Shown in pieces: positions 1 through 7,164 of a DNA stretch of 22,500 nt. The stretch lies in NCBI GenBank assembly GCA_905221605.1, contig CAJNDS010001491.1:443860-466359 (forward strand). Direction: 5' to 3'. Made by a program: the position numbers and the translations under genes. Positions within the stretch are counted from its first letter, which is position 1. Each line of letters starts with the position of its first letter. The notes beneath the pieces were generated by a model. The model was not told the origin of the DNA. It ran no database searches and was given only the letters and a program-made list of their open reading frames with translations. This DNA comes from Symbiodinium natans (taxonomy: Eukaryota > Sar > Dinophyceae > Suessiales > Symbiodiniaceae).

Positions 1-679
1 AACTATTCTCATTTAGGGTTTAGCGTTCACCCCCAAACCCCCCTCAAGGGGGGCTTTTTCTTGCTTTTTAAGAGAAGAGCAGGGTGGGGCCTCCCGAGCT
101 TTGTGGAGCCTGTCAGTGGCTCGTAGGCTTCTGGGAGCTTTCACGGAGTAAAATGGAGGGGTGCCCAAATCGTCAATTGCAAAACAAAAAACTACATCCG
201 GGCACATGCTGGAACTCGGTTAAGGGCAGCAAAACGGGAGGGGGTAGCAGGGGCCTCGGCAGGCCCCTGCTTCCAACCATGGGATAAAAATGAAGCAGCA
301 AAACGGCTGGGCCTCGGCCGGCCCCTGCTTCCAACTGGTCGTAGCAAGACAGAAAAACCCATGGTCAGGGCAGAAAAACCCGTGTCAGGTTTCAGAATCC
401 CAGCCAGGAAATTCCCAAAGCCAGGCCAGAAGGGGGGGGGGGCTGCCAGCCCGGGGCCCAGACCCCGGCCGGGGCATCCCCTCCGACCCCCTAAAAAAAA
501 CCAAAAACACGACAGTGTCGGGTCCTAATTATATCGTAAGCCCTACGTCGAAGGTGTAGCTAGGCACTGCAGGCCCCGTCTACCGGGAGGCTTTACCCTC
601 CCTCACCGTTCTGTGGAGACGCTCGGTCGCGGACCTCGGTCGAAGCGGCCATGTCAATGGACAGCGGCGCTCTCGGCAG
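1..679. other. Left-end filler, no gene recognised
   Basis: Mixed-composition DNA with a short telomeric fragment near 12-25 and an 11-G run at 432-442. Open frames of 64-89 codons exist on both strands but are short, overlapping and not protein-like. A 27-bp imperfect direct repeat lies at 251-277 and 309-335. I see no promoter or RNA gene. Confidence 0.5.
251..335. repeat. 27-bp direct repeat pair, palindromic core
   Basis: Copies at 251-277 and 309-335 differ at one base. Each contains GGGCCTCGGC followed by GGCCCCTGCTTCCAAC, and the second has the perfect palindrome GGCCGGCC. Both are preceded by a GCAGCAAAACGG motif, so the duplicated unit is somewhat longer than 27 bp. Confidence 0.75.
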
Positions 680-800
680 TTTAGGGTTTAGGGTTTAGGG
701 TTTAGGGTTTAGGGTTTAGGGTTTGGGGTTTGCGGTTTGGGGTTTAGGGTTTAGGGTTTAGGGTTTAGGCGTTCAGGCGTTCAGGCGTTCAGGTGTTCAG
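680..800 (+). repeat. Interstitial telomeric block, TTTAGGG
   Basis: About 14 units of TTTAGGG with TTTGGGG and TTTGCGG variants. It decays at the right edge into three to four GTTCAGGC-type units. Confidence 0.95.
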
Positions 801-1480
801 AGGGCTCCGGGGTTTAGAATCTAGGTGCGACTCCTGCCTAAGTTCTTGGTAGCCCAGTCGGGGGAGGTTGCCCACAGTGTTGGGTTTCTTCCCGCTACTC
901 GGAGGGCACACTGATTTGAGACCAGCTTTGAAGGGGATGGCAGAATATTGCCATTGGTGGTGGGGGCCCTGGTGTGCTGGAAATGGTGGAGGTGGATGAG
1001 GCCGTGATGTGAGTAGCTCCGGGTGCGCACAGGTCGGGTGGGCACTTCGTATCTGCAGAGGGATCTGTGGAGAAGCGTGTGTGCCGTATTAGGCACTCGA
1101 CTGGCGCTGCCCTGAGCGGAGGTGATGGTGTTTGCTTGGCTGAGTACCCTGAAGGGTGACTTTTGGGGGAAGAGCCGCGCTGAGCGAAGTTATCGCGAGG
1201 ATGGCAAGCTGTCTTGCCCTTATGCCGGCCCGCCGGGCAGTACTCTGCTCGATGGGTGCAGGTGGCGGGCCTGCCTAGTGGTCGCTTTGTTCGGAGCAAG
1301 CACGCCCTCGCGCGGTTAGCTGGGTCTTTTCGTTCGTCGTCGCGTCGTGGTTGCGTGTTGTTGGCTGTTGCTGTTTGTCGTTGCGTGTTGTTGTGGCTGA
1401 CACTTTAAGCCTTCGCGCTGGAGGTGTCGCCAATTTGTTAGGCCAGGTATGCGTCTTCGGCCAGACACATGCCTCGATCG
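801..1480. other. GC-rich segment, open on minus strand, coding status unclear
   Basis: The longest non-repetitive open frame of the window lies here on the minus strand (895-1299, 134 codons with ATG). A second minus frame (821-1096) is also open. The translation is rich in Ser, Pro, Thr, Arg, His and Cys with few acidic residues, which resembles translated non-coding DNA. No domain is recognised. From about 1320 to 1400 the + strand becomes TTG/GTT rich. Confidence 0.35.
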
Positions 1481-1481
1481 A

Positions 1482-1514
1482 TGCTCACTCACTCACTCAC
1501 TCACTCACTCACTC
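1482..1514 (+). repeat. (ACTC)n microsatellite
   Basis: About eight tandem ACTC units running straight into the left terminus of the foldback element that starts at 1511. The element may have inserted at the microsatellite, or the array may have grown from its ACTC end. Confidence 0.9.
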
Positions 1515-1660
1515 TTGGTAGCCCAGTAACCATATTGTGATAAGGGCACCCTTTTTTTGCTTTAGGGTTTAGGGTTTAGGGCTTAGGGTTTAGGGTATTC
1601 TATAAGGGAAACCATAAACAAACAAAAAGGGGTAAAGGGTACCAGTGGGCTACCAAGAGT
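1511..1660. mobile_element. MITE-like element A1 with telomeric insert
   Basis: The terminal inverted repeat is ACTCTTGGTAGCCCAGT at the left and its complement ACTGGGCTACCAAGAGT at the right. There is no coding capacity. A 35-bp TTTAGGG block sits inside it (1561-1595). The sister copy at 2411-2533 aligns on both sides of that point and lacks the block. No convincing target-site duplication was found. Confidence 0.75.
1561..1595 (+). repeat. Telomeric block inside element A1
   Basis: Five units, TTTAGGG with one GCTTAGG variant, interrupting the MITE-like element. Confidence 0.95.
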
Positions 1661-1755
1661 TTGGGGGTTTGTCATAAGTGCACTCAAGTATAGGCAGTAG
1701 AGGGTAACTGGGGTTCCCAGTGCAACTTCAGTTACGGCACATGTCTAACCCCCAG

Positions 1756-1861
1756 CCCTAAACCCTACCAAACCCTAAACCCCAAACCCCAAACCCCAAA
1801 CCCCAAACCCCAAACCCCAAACCCCAAACCCCAAACCCTAAACCCTAAACCCTAAACCCTA
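1756..1861 (-). repeat. Telomeric block, CCCTAAA with CCCCAAA run
   Basis: Reverse orientation. The middle (about 1778-1840) is a homogeneous CCCCAAA variant run of about nine units, flanked by canonical units. Confidence 0.95.
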
Positions 1862-1862
1862 C

Positions 1863-1935
1863 CTCCAAGTCGACTTCCCGAGCAGCTGAGCAGGCGGCGC
1901 GGATGGCGAGGCTTCCTCGGCACCTTCGGCGGCTC
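1863..1935 (-). CDS. Candidate coding exon, unknown protein
   Basis: Minus-strand GC-rich island. The acceptor reads GTCGCAG at the 5' edge and the donor is TGGAG|GTAGGG, the donor running straight into sense-strand TTTAGGG. The frame gives 23 codons, beginning AAEGAEEASPSAPPAQ and ending GKSTW, acidic and Ala/Pro-rich. Start phase 1, end phase 2. No family is recognised. What is seen is an open frame with matching edges; that it is an exon is inference. Confidence 0.4.
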
Positions 1936-1999
1936 CTGCGACTTACTCGCGAGTAGCGAAAGTGGTGAATTGAGTGCCTTGTGTCACTGCTAGTATTTT

Positions 2000-2137
2000 C
2001 CCTAAACCCTAAACCCTAAACCCTAAACCCTAAACCCTAAACCCTAAACCCTAAACCCTAAACCCCAATCCCCACTCCCCAATTAAAACCCCAAACCCTA
2101 CACCCTAAACCGTAAACCCTAAACCCCAAGCCCTGAA
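2000..2137 (-). repeat. Telomeric block, CCCTAAA
   Basis: About nine perfect units (2000-2064), then degenerate units to 2137 (CCCCAAT, CCCTACA, CCGTAAA). Confidence 0.95.
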
Positions 2138-2410
2138 TCTGTAACTCTTCAGGGCTTAAGTAGGTATTTCCTTCAGGCATTTCCCCCCCCCCCCATGGCA
2201 ATCCCTATGCCCCCCCCCCCCCCCCCCAAACGGTGAGCCCAAAATGCTTCGAATCACTTCAAAAATCCCTACACCGGCCTACACCCTAAAGCCTTAGAAG
2301 GCCCTCTGCCAATACATGCCCCAAAACCATCCAAATGCCCAAGCCCTATCTTCCACATGGTGCCAACAGATCGTTGAAGTTGAACACCTCAAGATTCCTC
2401 AATGCCTAAA
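2138..2410. other. Filler with two poly-C tracts
   Basis: Contains runs of 12 C (2183-2194) and 18 C (2210-2227). Otherwise AC-rich DNA with scattered CCCTA motifs. I see no gene. Confidence 0.6.
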
Positions 2411-2533
2411 ACTCTTGGTAGCCCCAGTAACCATATTACAATAAGGGTACCCTTCTTGGGTACGGGGTACTTAATAAGGGAACCGTGAACCAATCAAAAA
2501 GGGCAAAGGTGTACCACTGGGCTGGTGTCTTGG
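2411..2533. mobile_element. MITE-like element A2, no telomeric insert
   Basis: Second copy of the family at 1511-1660. The left end ACTCTTGGTAGCCCCAGTAAC matches A1 with one extra C. The right end, GTACCACTGGGCTGGTGTCTTGG, is degenerate. The centre goes directly from a TACCCTTCTTGGG stretch to TAATAAGGGAACC, giving the empty-site comparison for A1. Confidence 0.65.
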
Positions 2534-2580
2534 AATCCAAAACAGAACAAACGGCCAGGCGAGCAACCAGGAGAACAAGG

Positions 2581-2688
2581 GTTCAGGGTTTAGGGTTTAG
2601 GGTTTCGGGTTTCGGGTTTAGGGTTTAGGGTTTAGGGTTTTAGGTTTTAGGGTTTAGGGTTTAGGGTTTAGGGTTTAGAGTTTAGGGG
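2581..2688 (+). repeat. Telomeric block, TTTAGGG
   Basis: About 15 units with TTTCGGG and TTTTAGG variants. Confidence 0.95.
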
Positions 2689-2706
2689 CTTGTGGGGCAC
2701 CCTAAC

Positions 2707-2799
2707 GAGAAGCTGATGCCGCGCCTGCATCTTCTTGCTTCACCACCTTTGCCTTTGCCTTCTTCCCGAGGCCTTCATTCCCGACCTGCTCTTTCTCAA
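2707..2799 (-). CDS. Candidate coding exon, Lys/Glu-rich
   Basis: One of the most protein-like islands. The minus strand has a branch-point-like CTAAC just before the acceptor CCAG, then 30 open codons including EKEQVGNEGLGKKAKAKVV and ending GAASAS. A GTTAGG donor follows in CTTCTC|GTTAGG; without splicing, a TAG stop closes the frame at 2702-2704. Lys, Glu and Ala dominate and Cys and Trp are absent, unlike translated filler. It could be a C-terminal exon. Function unknown. Confidence 0.5.
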
Positions 2800-2811
2800 C
2801 TGGTTAGGGAC

Positions 2812-2921
2812 TAGGGTTTAGGGTTCAGGGTTTAGGGTTTAGGGTTTAGGGTTTAGGGTTTAGGGTTTAGGGTTAAGGGTTTAGGGTTTAGGGTTTAGAG
2901 TTTGGGGTTTAGGGTTTAGGG
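2812..2921 (+). repeat. Telomeric block, TTTAGGG
   Basis: About 15 units, near-perfect, with TTAAGGG, TTTAGAG and TTTGGGG variants near the right end. Confidence 0.95.
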
Positions 2922-3075
2922 CATATTTTTGTTGATCTTCCTGTCAATGCATCCATATCTTCCTGTAAACCAACATACTGCTGGACGCGGAGGTTCATGG
3001 GGTAGATACGAGAAGGAGATGTACCTTAATTAATCCAGGCCATAACAGGTGACAACTAGAGTGGCCCTACTTACA

Positions 3076-3138
3076 ACCTAAACTCTAAACCCTGAACCCT
3101 AAGCCCTACCTAAGCCCTAAACCCCTAAACCCTAAACC
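3076..3138 (-). repeat. Degenerate telomeric block, CCCTAAA
   Basis: About eight units, several mutated (CCCTGAA, CCCTAAG, CCCTACC). It faces the TTTAGGG block at 2812-2921 as an inverted pair with a 154-bp spacer. Confidence 0.85.
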
Positions 3139-3309
3139 ACAGAAAACTAACCACCAACCTTCAAGTACCTCTGACGACGTAGGTTGCAATGAGGTTTCCT
3201 ACAGGGAAGCCCCTTACTAAAGAGAATGTTTGTGGTACAACCCCTACACACTAAACCTTCTGCCCCAAACCATAAGCCAGTAAAGCCTAAAACTCTGAAT
3301 CCCTCAAAC

Positions 3310-3459
3310 CTCAACCCTTAACCCCGAACCCTAAACCCTAAACCCTAAACCCTAAACCCTAAACCCTAAACCCTAAACCCTAAACCCTAAACCCTAAACC
3401 CTAAACCCTAAACCCTAAACCCTAAACCCTAAACCCTAAACCCTAACCCTAAATCCTAA
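3310..3459 (-). repeat. Long perfect telomeric block, CCCTAAA
   Basis: About 17 perfect units between 3329 and 3446, with degenerate edges. Confidence 0.97.
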
Positions 3460-3461
3460 GC

Positions 3462-3525
3462 TCGCGCCGGGGGTGCTGATTTTGCCAGCTCTTTCGAGGC
3501 TTTGGCACCTCCCAGATTGCACTTT
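3462..3525 (-). CDS. Candidate coding exon, unknown protein
   Basis: The minus-strand acceptor is TTCTGTAG. The 21 open codons include KCNLGGAKASKELAKSAPPA. The end is GCGCGA|GCTTAGG with a putative GC donor, followed by sense TTTAGGG; a TAG closes the frame if unspliced. The frame stays open upstream across 3526-3570, so the 5' edge is uncertain. Lys/Ala-rich, no family recognised. Confidence 0.4.
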
Positions 3526-3609
3526 CTACAGAAGTTCTGGGGAATCACAGGGGGTTTGTAGGGGTTACTTCTGGGTTACTGCCTGGTTTACTGCTGGGTT
3601 TACTGCTGG

Positions 3610-3727
3610 GTTCAGGGTCAGGGTTTAGGTGGTTTGGGTTAAGGGTTAAGGGTTAAGGGTTAAGGGTTAAGGGTTTAAGGATTAAGGATTAAGGGTTAAG
3701 GGTTTAGGGTTTAGGGTTTAGGGTTTA
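3610..3727 (+). repeat. Telomeric block with TTAAGGG run
   Basis: The left part is a run of TTAAGGG variant units (about 3637-3690). The right part is canonical TTTAGGG. Confidence 0.93.
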
Positions 3728-3915
3728 GGCTTTAGGCTTTAGGCTTTCGGCTTTCGGCTTAGGCTTTAGGCTTTAGGCTTTAGGCTTTAGGCTTTAGGCT
3801 TTAGGCTTTAGGCTTTAGGCTTTAGGCTTTAGGCTTTAGGCTTTAGGCTTTAGGCTTTAGGCTTTAGGCTTTAGGCTTTAGGCTTTAGGCTTTAGGCTTT
3901 AGGCTTTAGGGCTTT
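3728..3915 (+). repeat. Homogeneous TTTAGGC variant array
   Basis: About 26 tandem 7-bp TTTAGGC units with a few CTTTCGG variants at the left, directly continuing the TTTAGGG block. The uniform variant suggests local amplification of one mutated unit by slippage or unequal exchange. Confidence 0.95.
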
Positions 3916-4039
3916 AGAGGGGGTTACGGGAGTTCATGGCAGGTTGCAGGGCTTCCCTGGCGCTTATGCGGCTTCATGGGTTGGCCTCCTACTGCTTGAG
4001 CCGGCGCAGCTTGGAGAGAGCTTGGGATGTTCCCCCCTA

Positions 4040-4190
4040 CTTGGAGGTTCATGGTACTTACTAACCAATTATAACTGTACTTATAACCCTACTTATAAGT
4101 GGGATAACCCCTATAAGGCCCTTTAGGGGTACTGTAAGTAGGGTTATAAGTACAGTTATAATTGGTTAGTAAGTACCATGAACCTCCAAG
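4040..4190. mobile_element. MITE family B, copy 1 (TA target site)
   Basis: A 151-bp element that is almost a perfect palindrome over about 55 bp per arm, with terminal repeat CTTGGAGGTTCATGGTACTT. It is flanked by TA at 4038-4039 and 4191-4192, as expected for Tc1/mariner or Stowaway-like elements. It has no coding capacity. Sister copies are at 5052-5175 and 9454-9588. Confidence 0.85.
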
Positions 4191-4207
4191 TATACTGACC
4201 GTCCTTA

Positions 4208-4387
4208 CCCAGGCCCCTGGGAGGATCCGAAAAGTAGATCCCCCAAATAGTACCCTATACTACTTGTACTACTATTGGGTCATTTCTAGTCCCCCAAATA
4301 GTACCCTATACTTCTTATACTACTATTGGGTCATTTCTAGCAACCCTCAAGGGGATCTATTCTTTTGGATCCTCCCAGGGGTCTGGG
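4208..4387. mobile_element. Palindromic element C1 with internal duplication
   Basis: The arms are a CCCCTGGGAGGATCC motif at the left and GGATCCTCCCAGGGG at the right. The centre holds a tandem duplication of about 50 bp (4240-4290 and 4291-4340), each unit itself inverted around CCCAAATAGTA and TACTATTGGG. No gene. Confidence 0.75.
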
Positions 4388-4569
4388 AAATAGGGATGAT
4401 AGCACCCCCGCGATGAGAATCCCTATTAAGGACTGTTAGTATAAGGGGGAGCATCCCAAGCCACGGTGCTACTCTGGGGCCCTCTCGTCGTAAGATCAAA
4501 CGGACACTCAACCTCCGCTGAACCCTACATAACCCAAACCCTCAAAAAAATCCAAAAAAAGTAGAACAT

Positions 4570-4590
4570 CCCCCCCCCCCCCCCCCCCCC
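4570..4590 (+). repeat. Poly-C tract (21 C)
   Basis: An uninterrupted run of 21 C followed by seven A. The flanks are AC-rich filler. Confidence 0.95.
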
Positions 4591-4591
4591 A

Positions 4592-4690
4592 AAAAAATAA
4601 ACATATCACCCCTATACTAAACATATCACCCCTATACTACTCTTGGTTCATGCTTAGGAACCCTTAAGGGGATCTACTTTTCAGGCCCTC
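4592..4690. other. Degenerate half of element C
   Basis: Contains a short tandem duplication (ACATATCACCCCTATACTA twice) and then AAGGGGATCTACTTTTCAGG, matching the right arm of the element at 4208-4387. Probably a truncated copy. Confidence 0.4.
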
Positions 4691-4740
4691 CCCTAAACCC
4701 TGAACCCTAAACCCTGAACCCTAAACCCTAAACCCTAAAC
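4691..4740 (-). repeat. Telomeric block, CCCTAAA
   Basis: Seven units, two of them CCCTGAA. Confidence 0.93.
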
Positions 4741-4772
4741 GGCCCAACCTCCCCACAACAAACAAAAAAAAC

Positions 4773-4901
4773 CCACAAGGCGCGTTGCCTCTCCGCTTGC
4801 CCACCCTCGCAGAGCCAGCAGAAGCTCGCAGCATGGTCGGAGAGGTGGCGCTTCCCCAGGGTGGCGCTTCCCCAGGGTGGCTCGGGTGTAGGAGGTTCGG
4901 G
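4773..4901 (-). CDS. Candidate coding exon, unknown protein
   Basis: A minus-strand island between CCCTAAA and TTTAGGG blocks. The acceptor is CGACCCTCAG. There are 43 open codons, including SATLGKRHLSDHAASF and GGQAERQRALW. The donor is TTGTGG|GTTTTT. Phase is 0 at both ends, matching the island at 5299-5389 upstream. A 16-bp unit is tandemly duplicated (4848-4879). No family recognised; a second minus frame is also open. Confidence 0.4.
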
Positions 4902-4941
4902 CTGAGGGTCGAGGGCTTTGGCTTTGGAGTTGAGGGCTTGG

Positions 4942-5026
4942 AGTTTAGGGTTTAGGGTTTAGGGTTTAGGGTTTAGGGTTTTAAGGGTTTTAAGGGTTTT
5001 AAGGGTTTGGGGGTTTGGGGGTTTAG
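4942..5026 (+). repeat. Telomeric block, TTTAGGG
   Basis: Five canonical units, then TTTTAAGGG and TTTGGGGG variants. Confidence 0.93.
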
Positions 5027-5051
5027 CGCACAGAATGTTAGGGTGTAAGTA

Positions 5052-5175
5052 CTTGGAGGTTCAAGACACTTCCACCCCCAAAACTGTATCTGTACTTATA
5101 AGCCCCCCAAAGTTCCCGAAGTAGGTACTCAGTAGACGTATAGTTGGGGTTCTAAGTGCCCATGAACCTCCATGT
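5052..5175. mobile_element. MITE family B, copy 2
   Basis: Ends CTTGGAGGTTCA and TGAACCTCCATG, with TA on both sides (5050-5051 and 5176-5177). It is shorter and more diverged than the 4040 copy, and lies between an inverted pair of telomeric blocks. Confidence 0.75.
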
Positions 5176-5178
5176 AAG

Positions 5179-5296
5179 GCCCTAAACCCTAAACCCTAAA
5201 CCCTAAACCCTAAACCCTAAACCCTAAACCCTAAACCCTAAACCCTAAACCCTAAACCCTAAACTCTAAACCCTAAACCCTAAACCCTAAACCCTA
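5179..5296 (-). repeat. Telomeric block, CCCTAAA
   Basis: About 17 units, one CTCTAAA variant. It begins two bases after the MITE target site. Confidence 0.96.
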
Positions 5297-5298
5297 GC

Positions 5299-5389
5299 TG
5301 CTTGGGGGGTCTCGGATGGCTGAGGATGGGGCACATTGGGGCCCATGCATCTCAAAGTGTTGAGCCAACAGGCTGCTGGCATGCCAGGG
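5299..5389 (-). CDS. Candidate coding exon, low confidence
   Basis: A minus-strand island between opposed telomeric blocks. It has 30 open codons, including PGMPAACWLN and PHPQPSETPQA, and ends CAAGCA|GCTAGGG with a putative GC donor that runs into TTTAGGG. Needs start phase 2, end phase 0. Composition is less convincing than in neighbouring islands. Confidence 0.3.
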
Positions 5390-5414
5390 CTTTGTTGTAG
5401 GGTCTTTAGGGCAG

Positions 5415-5556
5415 GGGTTTAAGGTTTAGGGTTTAGGGTTTACGAGTTTTGGGGTTTAGGGGGTTTAGGGGTTTAGGGGTTTAGGGTTTAGGGTTTAGGG
5501 TTTAGGGTTTAGGGTTTAGGGTTTAGGGTTTAGGGTTTAGGGTTTAGGGGTTAGGG
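5415..5556 (+). repeat. Telomeric block, TTTAGGG
   Basis: About 19 units, with GTTTAGGGG-type 8-mers near 5450-5490. Confidence 0.95.
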
Positions 5557-5602
5557 GCAGGGCCCGAGGGCGAAGCTGCTGAAACCTGAGCCCTGCCTTG
5601 CG

Positions 5603-5715
5603 TCAGGCCTTGGCAAGCTCTTCCTTTTTGCCGCGCAGCGGCGCGCACTCTCCACTCTTAAGCTTTGGCCCGGCCCCGGGAGGCACAGGAGGGCTCCTAA
5701 GGGCCTCAGCGGGGC
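5603..5715 (-). CDS. Candidate coding exon, Lys/Glu/Pro-rich
   Basis: A GC-rich minus-strand island. An acceptor-like CTGAG precedes 36 open codons running PAEALRSPPVPPGAGPKLKS and then LRGKKEELAKA, closed by TGA at 5603-5605. A GC donor (GCCAAG|GCCTGA) is an alternative end. Charged, protein-like composition. It could be a terminal exon. Open frames also exist on the + strand here, so the strand rests on composition and agreement with neighbours. Confidence 0.45.
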
Positions 5716-5721
5716 CTCAGC

Positions 5722-5931
5722 TCAGATCCTTGCTCCCGCAAGCGCGCGGAGCGCGCGGCGCGCGAGGAGCGTTGGGCCGGAGCCCTGCTTGACGATCCCG
5801 GATGGAGCCGGGAGTCGGAGAGAGAAGGGCGACGCATCGGGCTTCTCAAGGCCCAACTTGTCGTGTTGCCAGGAACTGGGTAGATGGCACCTTAAAGGTG
5901 GGCAGCAAAAAGCAAGCTCTTGTGGTCCCAC
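5722..5931 (-). CDS. Candidate exon or open frame, minus strand
   Basis: A 69-codon open frame on the minus strand, with a basic C-terminal half (LLARRALRALAGARI) and a stop at 5722-5724. A plausible acceptor (GACAAG) would start it near 5862. The + strand is open across much of the same stretch (AREERWAGALLDDPG), so coding and strand are unsettled. Confidence 0.3.
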   Translation of the reverse strand: MGPQELAFCCPPLRCHLPSSWQHDKLGLEKPDASPFSLRLPAPSGIVKQGSGPTLLARRALRALAGARI

Positions 5932-5938
5932 GCTACAA

Positions 5939-6162
5939 CCCCAGGCCTTTGGGGGGATCTCAAAAAAGCAGATCCCCTTCTAAGGGCTCCTAAGTATGAC
6001 CCAATGGTAGTGCCGGGTTTAGGGTTTAGGGTTTAGGGCTTAGGGCTTAGGGTTTAGGGTTTTGGTTTCGGGTTTGGGGCTTAGGGTTTAGGGTTTAGGG
6101 CTACGGGTTTAGGGTGCTATTGGGGGGTTCTACCTTTTTGGGATCCTCCCAAAAGGCCCGGG
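5939..6162. mobile_element. Palindromic element C2 split by telomeric block
   Basis: The left arm has CCCAGGCCTTTGGGGGGATC and the right arm GGATCCTCCCAAAAGGCCC, matching the arms of the element at 4208-4387. The centre is replaced by about 100 bp of telomeric repeat. No coding capacity. Confidence 0.65.
6014..6115 (+). repeat. Telomeric block inside element C2
   Basis: About 14 units with GCTTAGG, TTTCGGG and TTTTGG variants. Confidence 0.93.
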
Positions 6163-6176
6163 AAGGCAAAGCAGAC

Positions 6177-6242
6177 GCTCTCCCGGTAAGCGCCCAGCAC
6201 CCCCCGGTGCCCGAAGGCAGCCGCTCCGCTTCGCAAGATGAC
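6177..6242 (-). CDS. Candidate coding exon, unknown protein
   Basis: Minus-strand acceptor CATCCTAAG|G. The 22 open codons are ILRSGAAAFGHRGVLGAYRE and neighbours, and a possible donor is GAGAGC|GTCTGC. Phase 0 to 0. The frame remains open past the donor into the element arm. The + strand is also open here (EGSRSASQDDLRMPPK), so confidence is limited. Confidence 0.3.
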
Positions 6243-6295
6243 CTTAGGATGCCCCCAAAGTCTGATTCGCTGTGAGTATTAGTATGCTGCCATTT

Positions 6296-6480
6296 CTTCC
6301 TATTATTATTCTTCTTCTTATTATGATTATTATTCTTATTCTTCTTCTCCTTCTTAGTATTCTTCTTCTGCTTCTTCTTATGATTCTTCTTATGATTCTT
6401 CTTGTTCTTACTATTGTGACTGTTATTGCTCTGATAGTTCTTATTGTTTGTTATTCTTGTTGTTATTATTAGTACTATTA
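6296..6480 (+). repeat. TTC/TTA-rich microsatellite
   Basis: A degenerate pyrimidine-rich tract of TTC, TTA and TTATT units. The Leu/Ile frame it creates is not a membrane protein gene. Confidence 0.9.
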
Positions 6481-6607
6481 CAATTCCGATTCTGATTACT
6501 CAGATTCTTACTAGTGTTCGCATTCCTCGGCCCATTCGCCAGGCAGGAAAAGACTGGCACTTCCAAGGCCCAGGACTTAAGACCCTCTGATTCAAGCCCA
6601 AAGCTTC

Positions 6608-6678
6608 TTTAGGGTTTAGGGTTTAGGGTTGAGGGTTTAGGGTGTAGGGTTTAGGGTCTAGGGTCTAGGGTTTAGGGA
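6608..6678 (+). repeat. Telomeric block, TTTAGGG
   Basis: Ten units, with TTGAGGG, TGTAGGG and TCTAGGG variants. Confidence 0.93.
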
Positions 6679-6685
6679 TGTGCAC

Positions 6686-6795
6686 TTAGCCAGCGTGCCA
6701 GGCGTTTTTTGGCTTTTGGGTTGAAGTGTTCGGGGCTTGCGAGTGTGTCGGTCTAGGACCCAGTGAATCTGGGAGCATTCTACTGATGTTGAGGT
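6686..6795 (-). CDS. Possible terminal exon, low confidence
   Basis: An open minus frame of 35 codons (ISRMLPDSLGPRPTHSQAPN and following) ending in TAA at 6686-6688. Its start phase fits the candidate at 6980-7037. Against it, a 23-bp part (6711-6734) recurs at 13412-13436 in filler, and the composition is Ser/Pro/Thr-rich. Confidence 0.25.
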
Positions 6796-6830
6796 CTGTT
6801 CAATGCAGAATGGGTGTTGAGGGTTTGATG

Positions 6831-6950
6831 CTTAGGGCTTAGGGCTTAGGGCTTAGGGCTTCGGGCTTCGGGCTTCGGGCTTAGGGCTTAGGGCTTCGGG
6901 CTTCGGGCTTCGGGCTTCGGGCTTCGGGCTTCGGGCTTCGGGCTTCGGGT
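6831..6950 (+). repeat. Variant array GGGCTTA / GGGCTTC
   Basis: Alternating blocks of GGGCTTA (left) and GGGCTTC, ending in eight uniform CTTCGGG units (6894-6949). The GGGCTTC form removes the in-frame stop that TTTAGGG and GGGCTTA carry, so its minus strand reads as a PKPEARS heptad. Confidence 0.95.
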
Positions 6951-6979
6951 CAAAAGTTGAAATGACATATAGGGATTAC

Positions 6980-7037
6980 AAGCAGAAGAGGTTGGGCTGG
7001 CCTTATCTTCGGGCCTCATTGTCTTGGCTAGTCCATC
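6980..7037 (-). CDS. Candidate coding exon
   Basis: The minus-strand acceptor GGGTTTCAG lies at the edge of a telomeric block. The 19 codons read DGLAKTMRPEDKASPTSSA, followed by a T|GTAATC donor. Phase 0 to 1, compatible with the island at 7165-7209 upstream. Function unknown. Confidence 0.4.
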
Positions 7038-7040
7038 CTG

Positions 7041-7161
7041 AAACCCTATCTCCCAAACCCTACACCCTAAAACTTGAACCCTAAACCCTAACCCTAAAGC
7101 CTAAACCCCAAACCCCAAACCCCGAACCCTAAACCCTAAACCCCCTAAACCCTAAACCCTC
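7041..7161 (-). repeat. Telomeric block, CCCTAAA
   Basis: About 15 units with several mutations, including three CCCCAAA and one CCCGAAA. Confidence 0.93.
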
Positions 7162-7164
7162 AAC

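Larger units (their letters stand above)
4023..4457. mobile_element. Composite nested foldback element
   Basis: The outer ends are TGGGATGTTCCCCCC at the left and its near-complement AGGGGGAGCATCCCA at the right. They are related to the ends of the element at 17541-17809. Inside are a MITE (4040-4190) and a palindromic unit (4208-4387). Removing the MITE and one TA restores a left arm matching the 17551 module (CCCCCTTATACGAACAGTCC), which shows the nesting order. Confidence 0.65.

Noticed and set aside
895-1299. 134-codon minus-strand ATG frame
   Set aside because: Longest non-repeat frame, but Ser/Pro/Thr/Cys/His-rich with a second overlapping open frame. No domain or splice context, so not called as a gene.
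3944-4416. Two + strand frames (60 and 84 codons)
   Set aside because: They lie in palindromic transposable-element DNA and include its internal duplication.
6272-6472. 66-codon Ile/Leu-rich frame resembling a membrane protein
   Set aside because: It is the translation of a TTC/TTA microsatellite.
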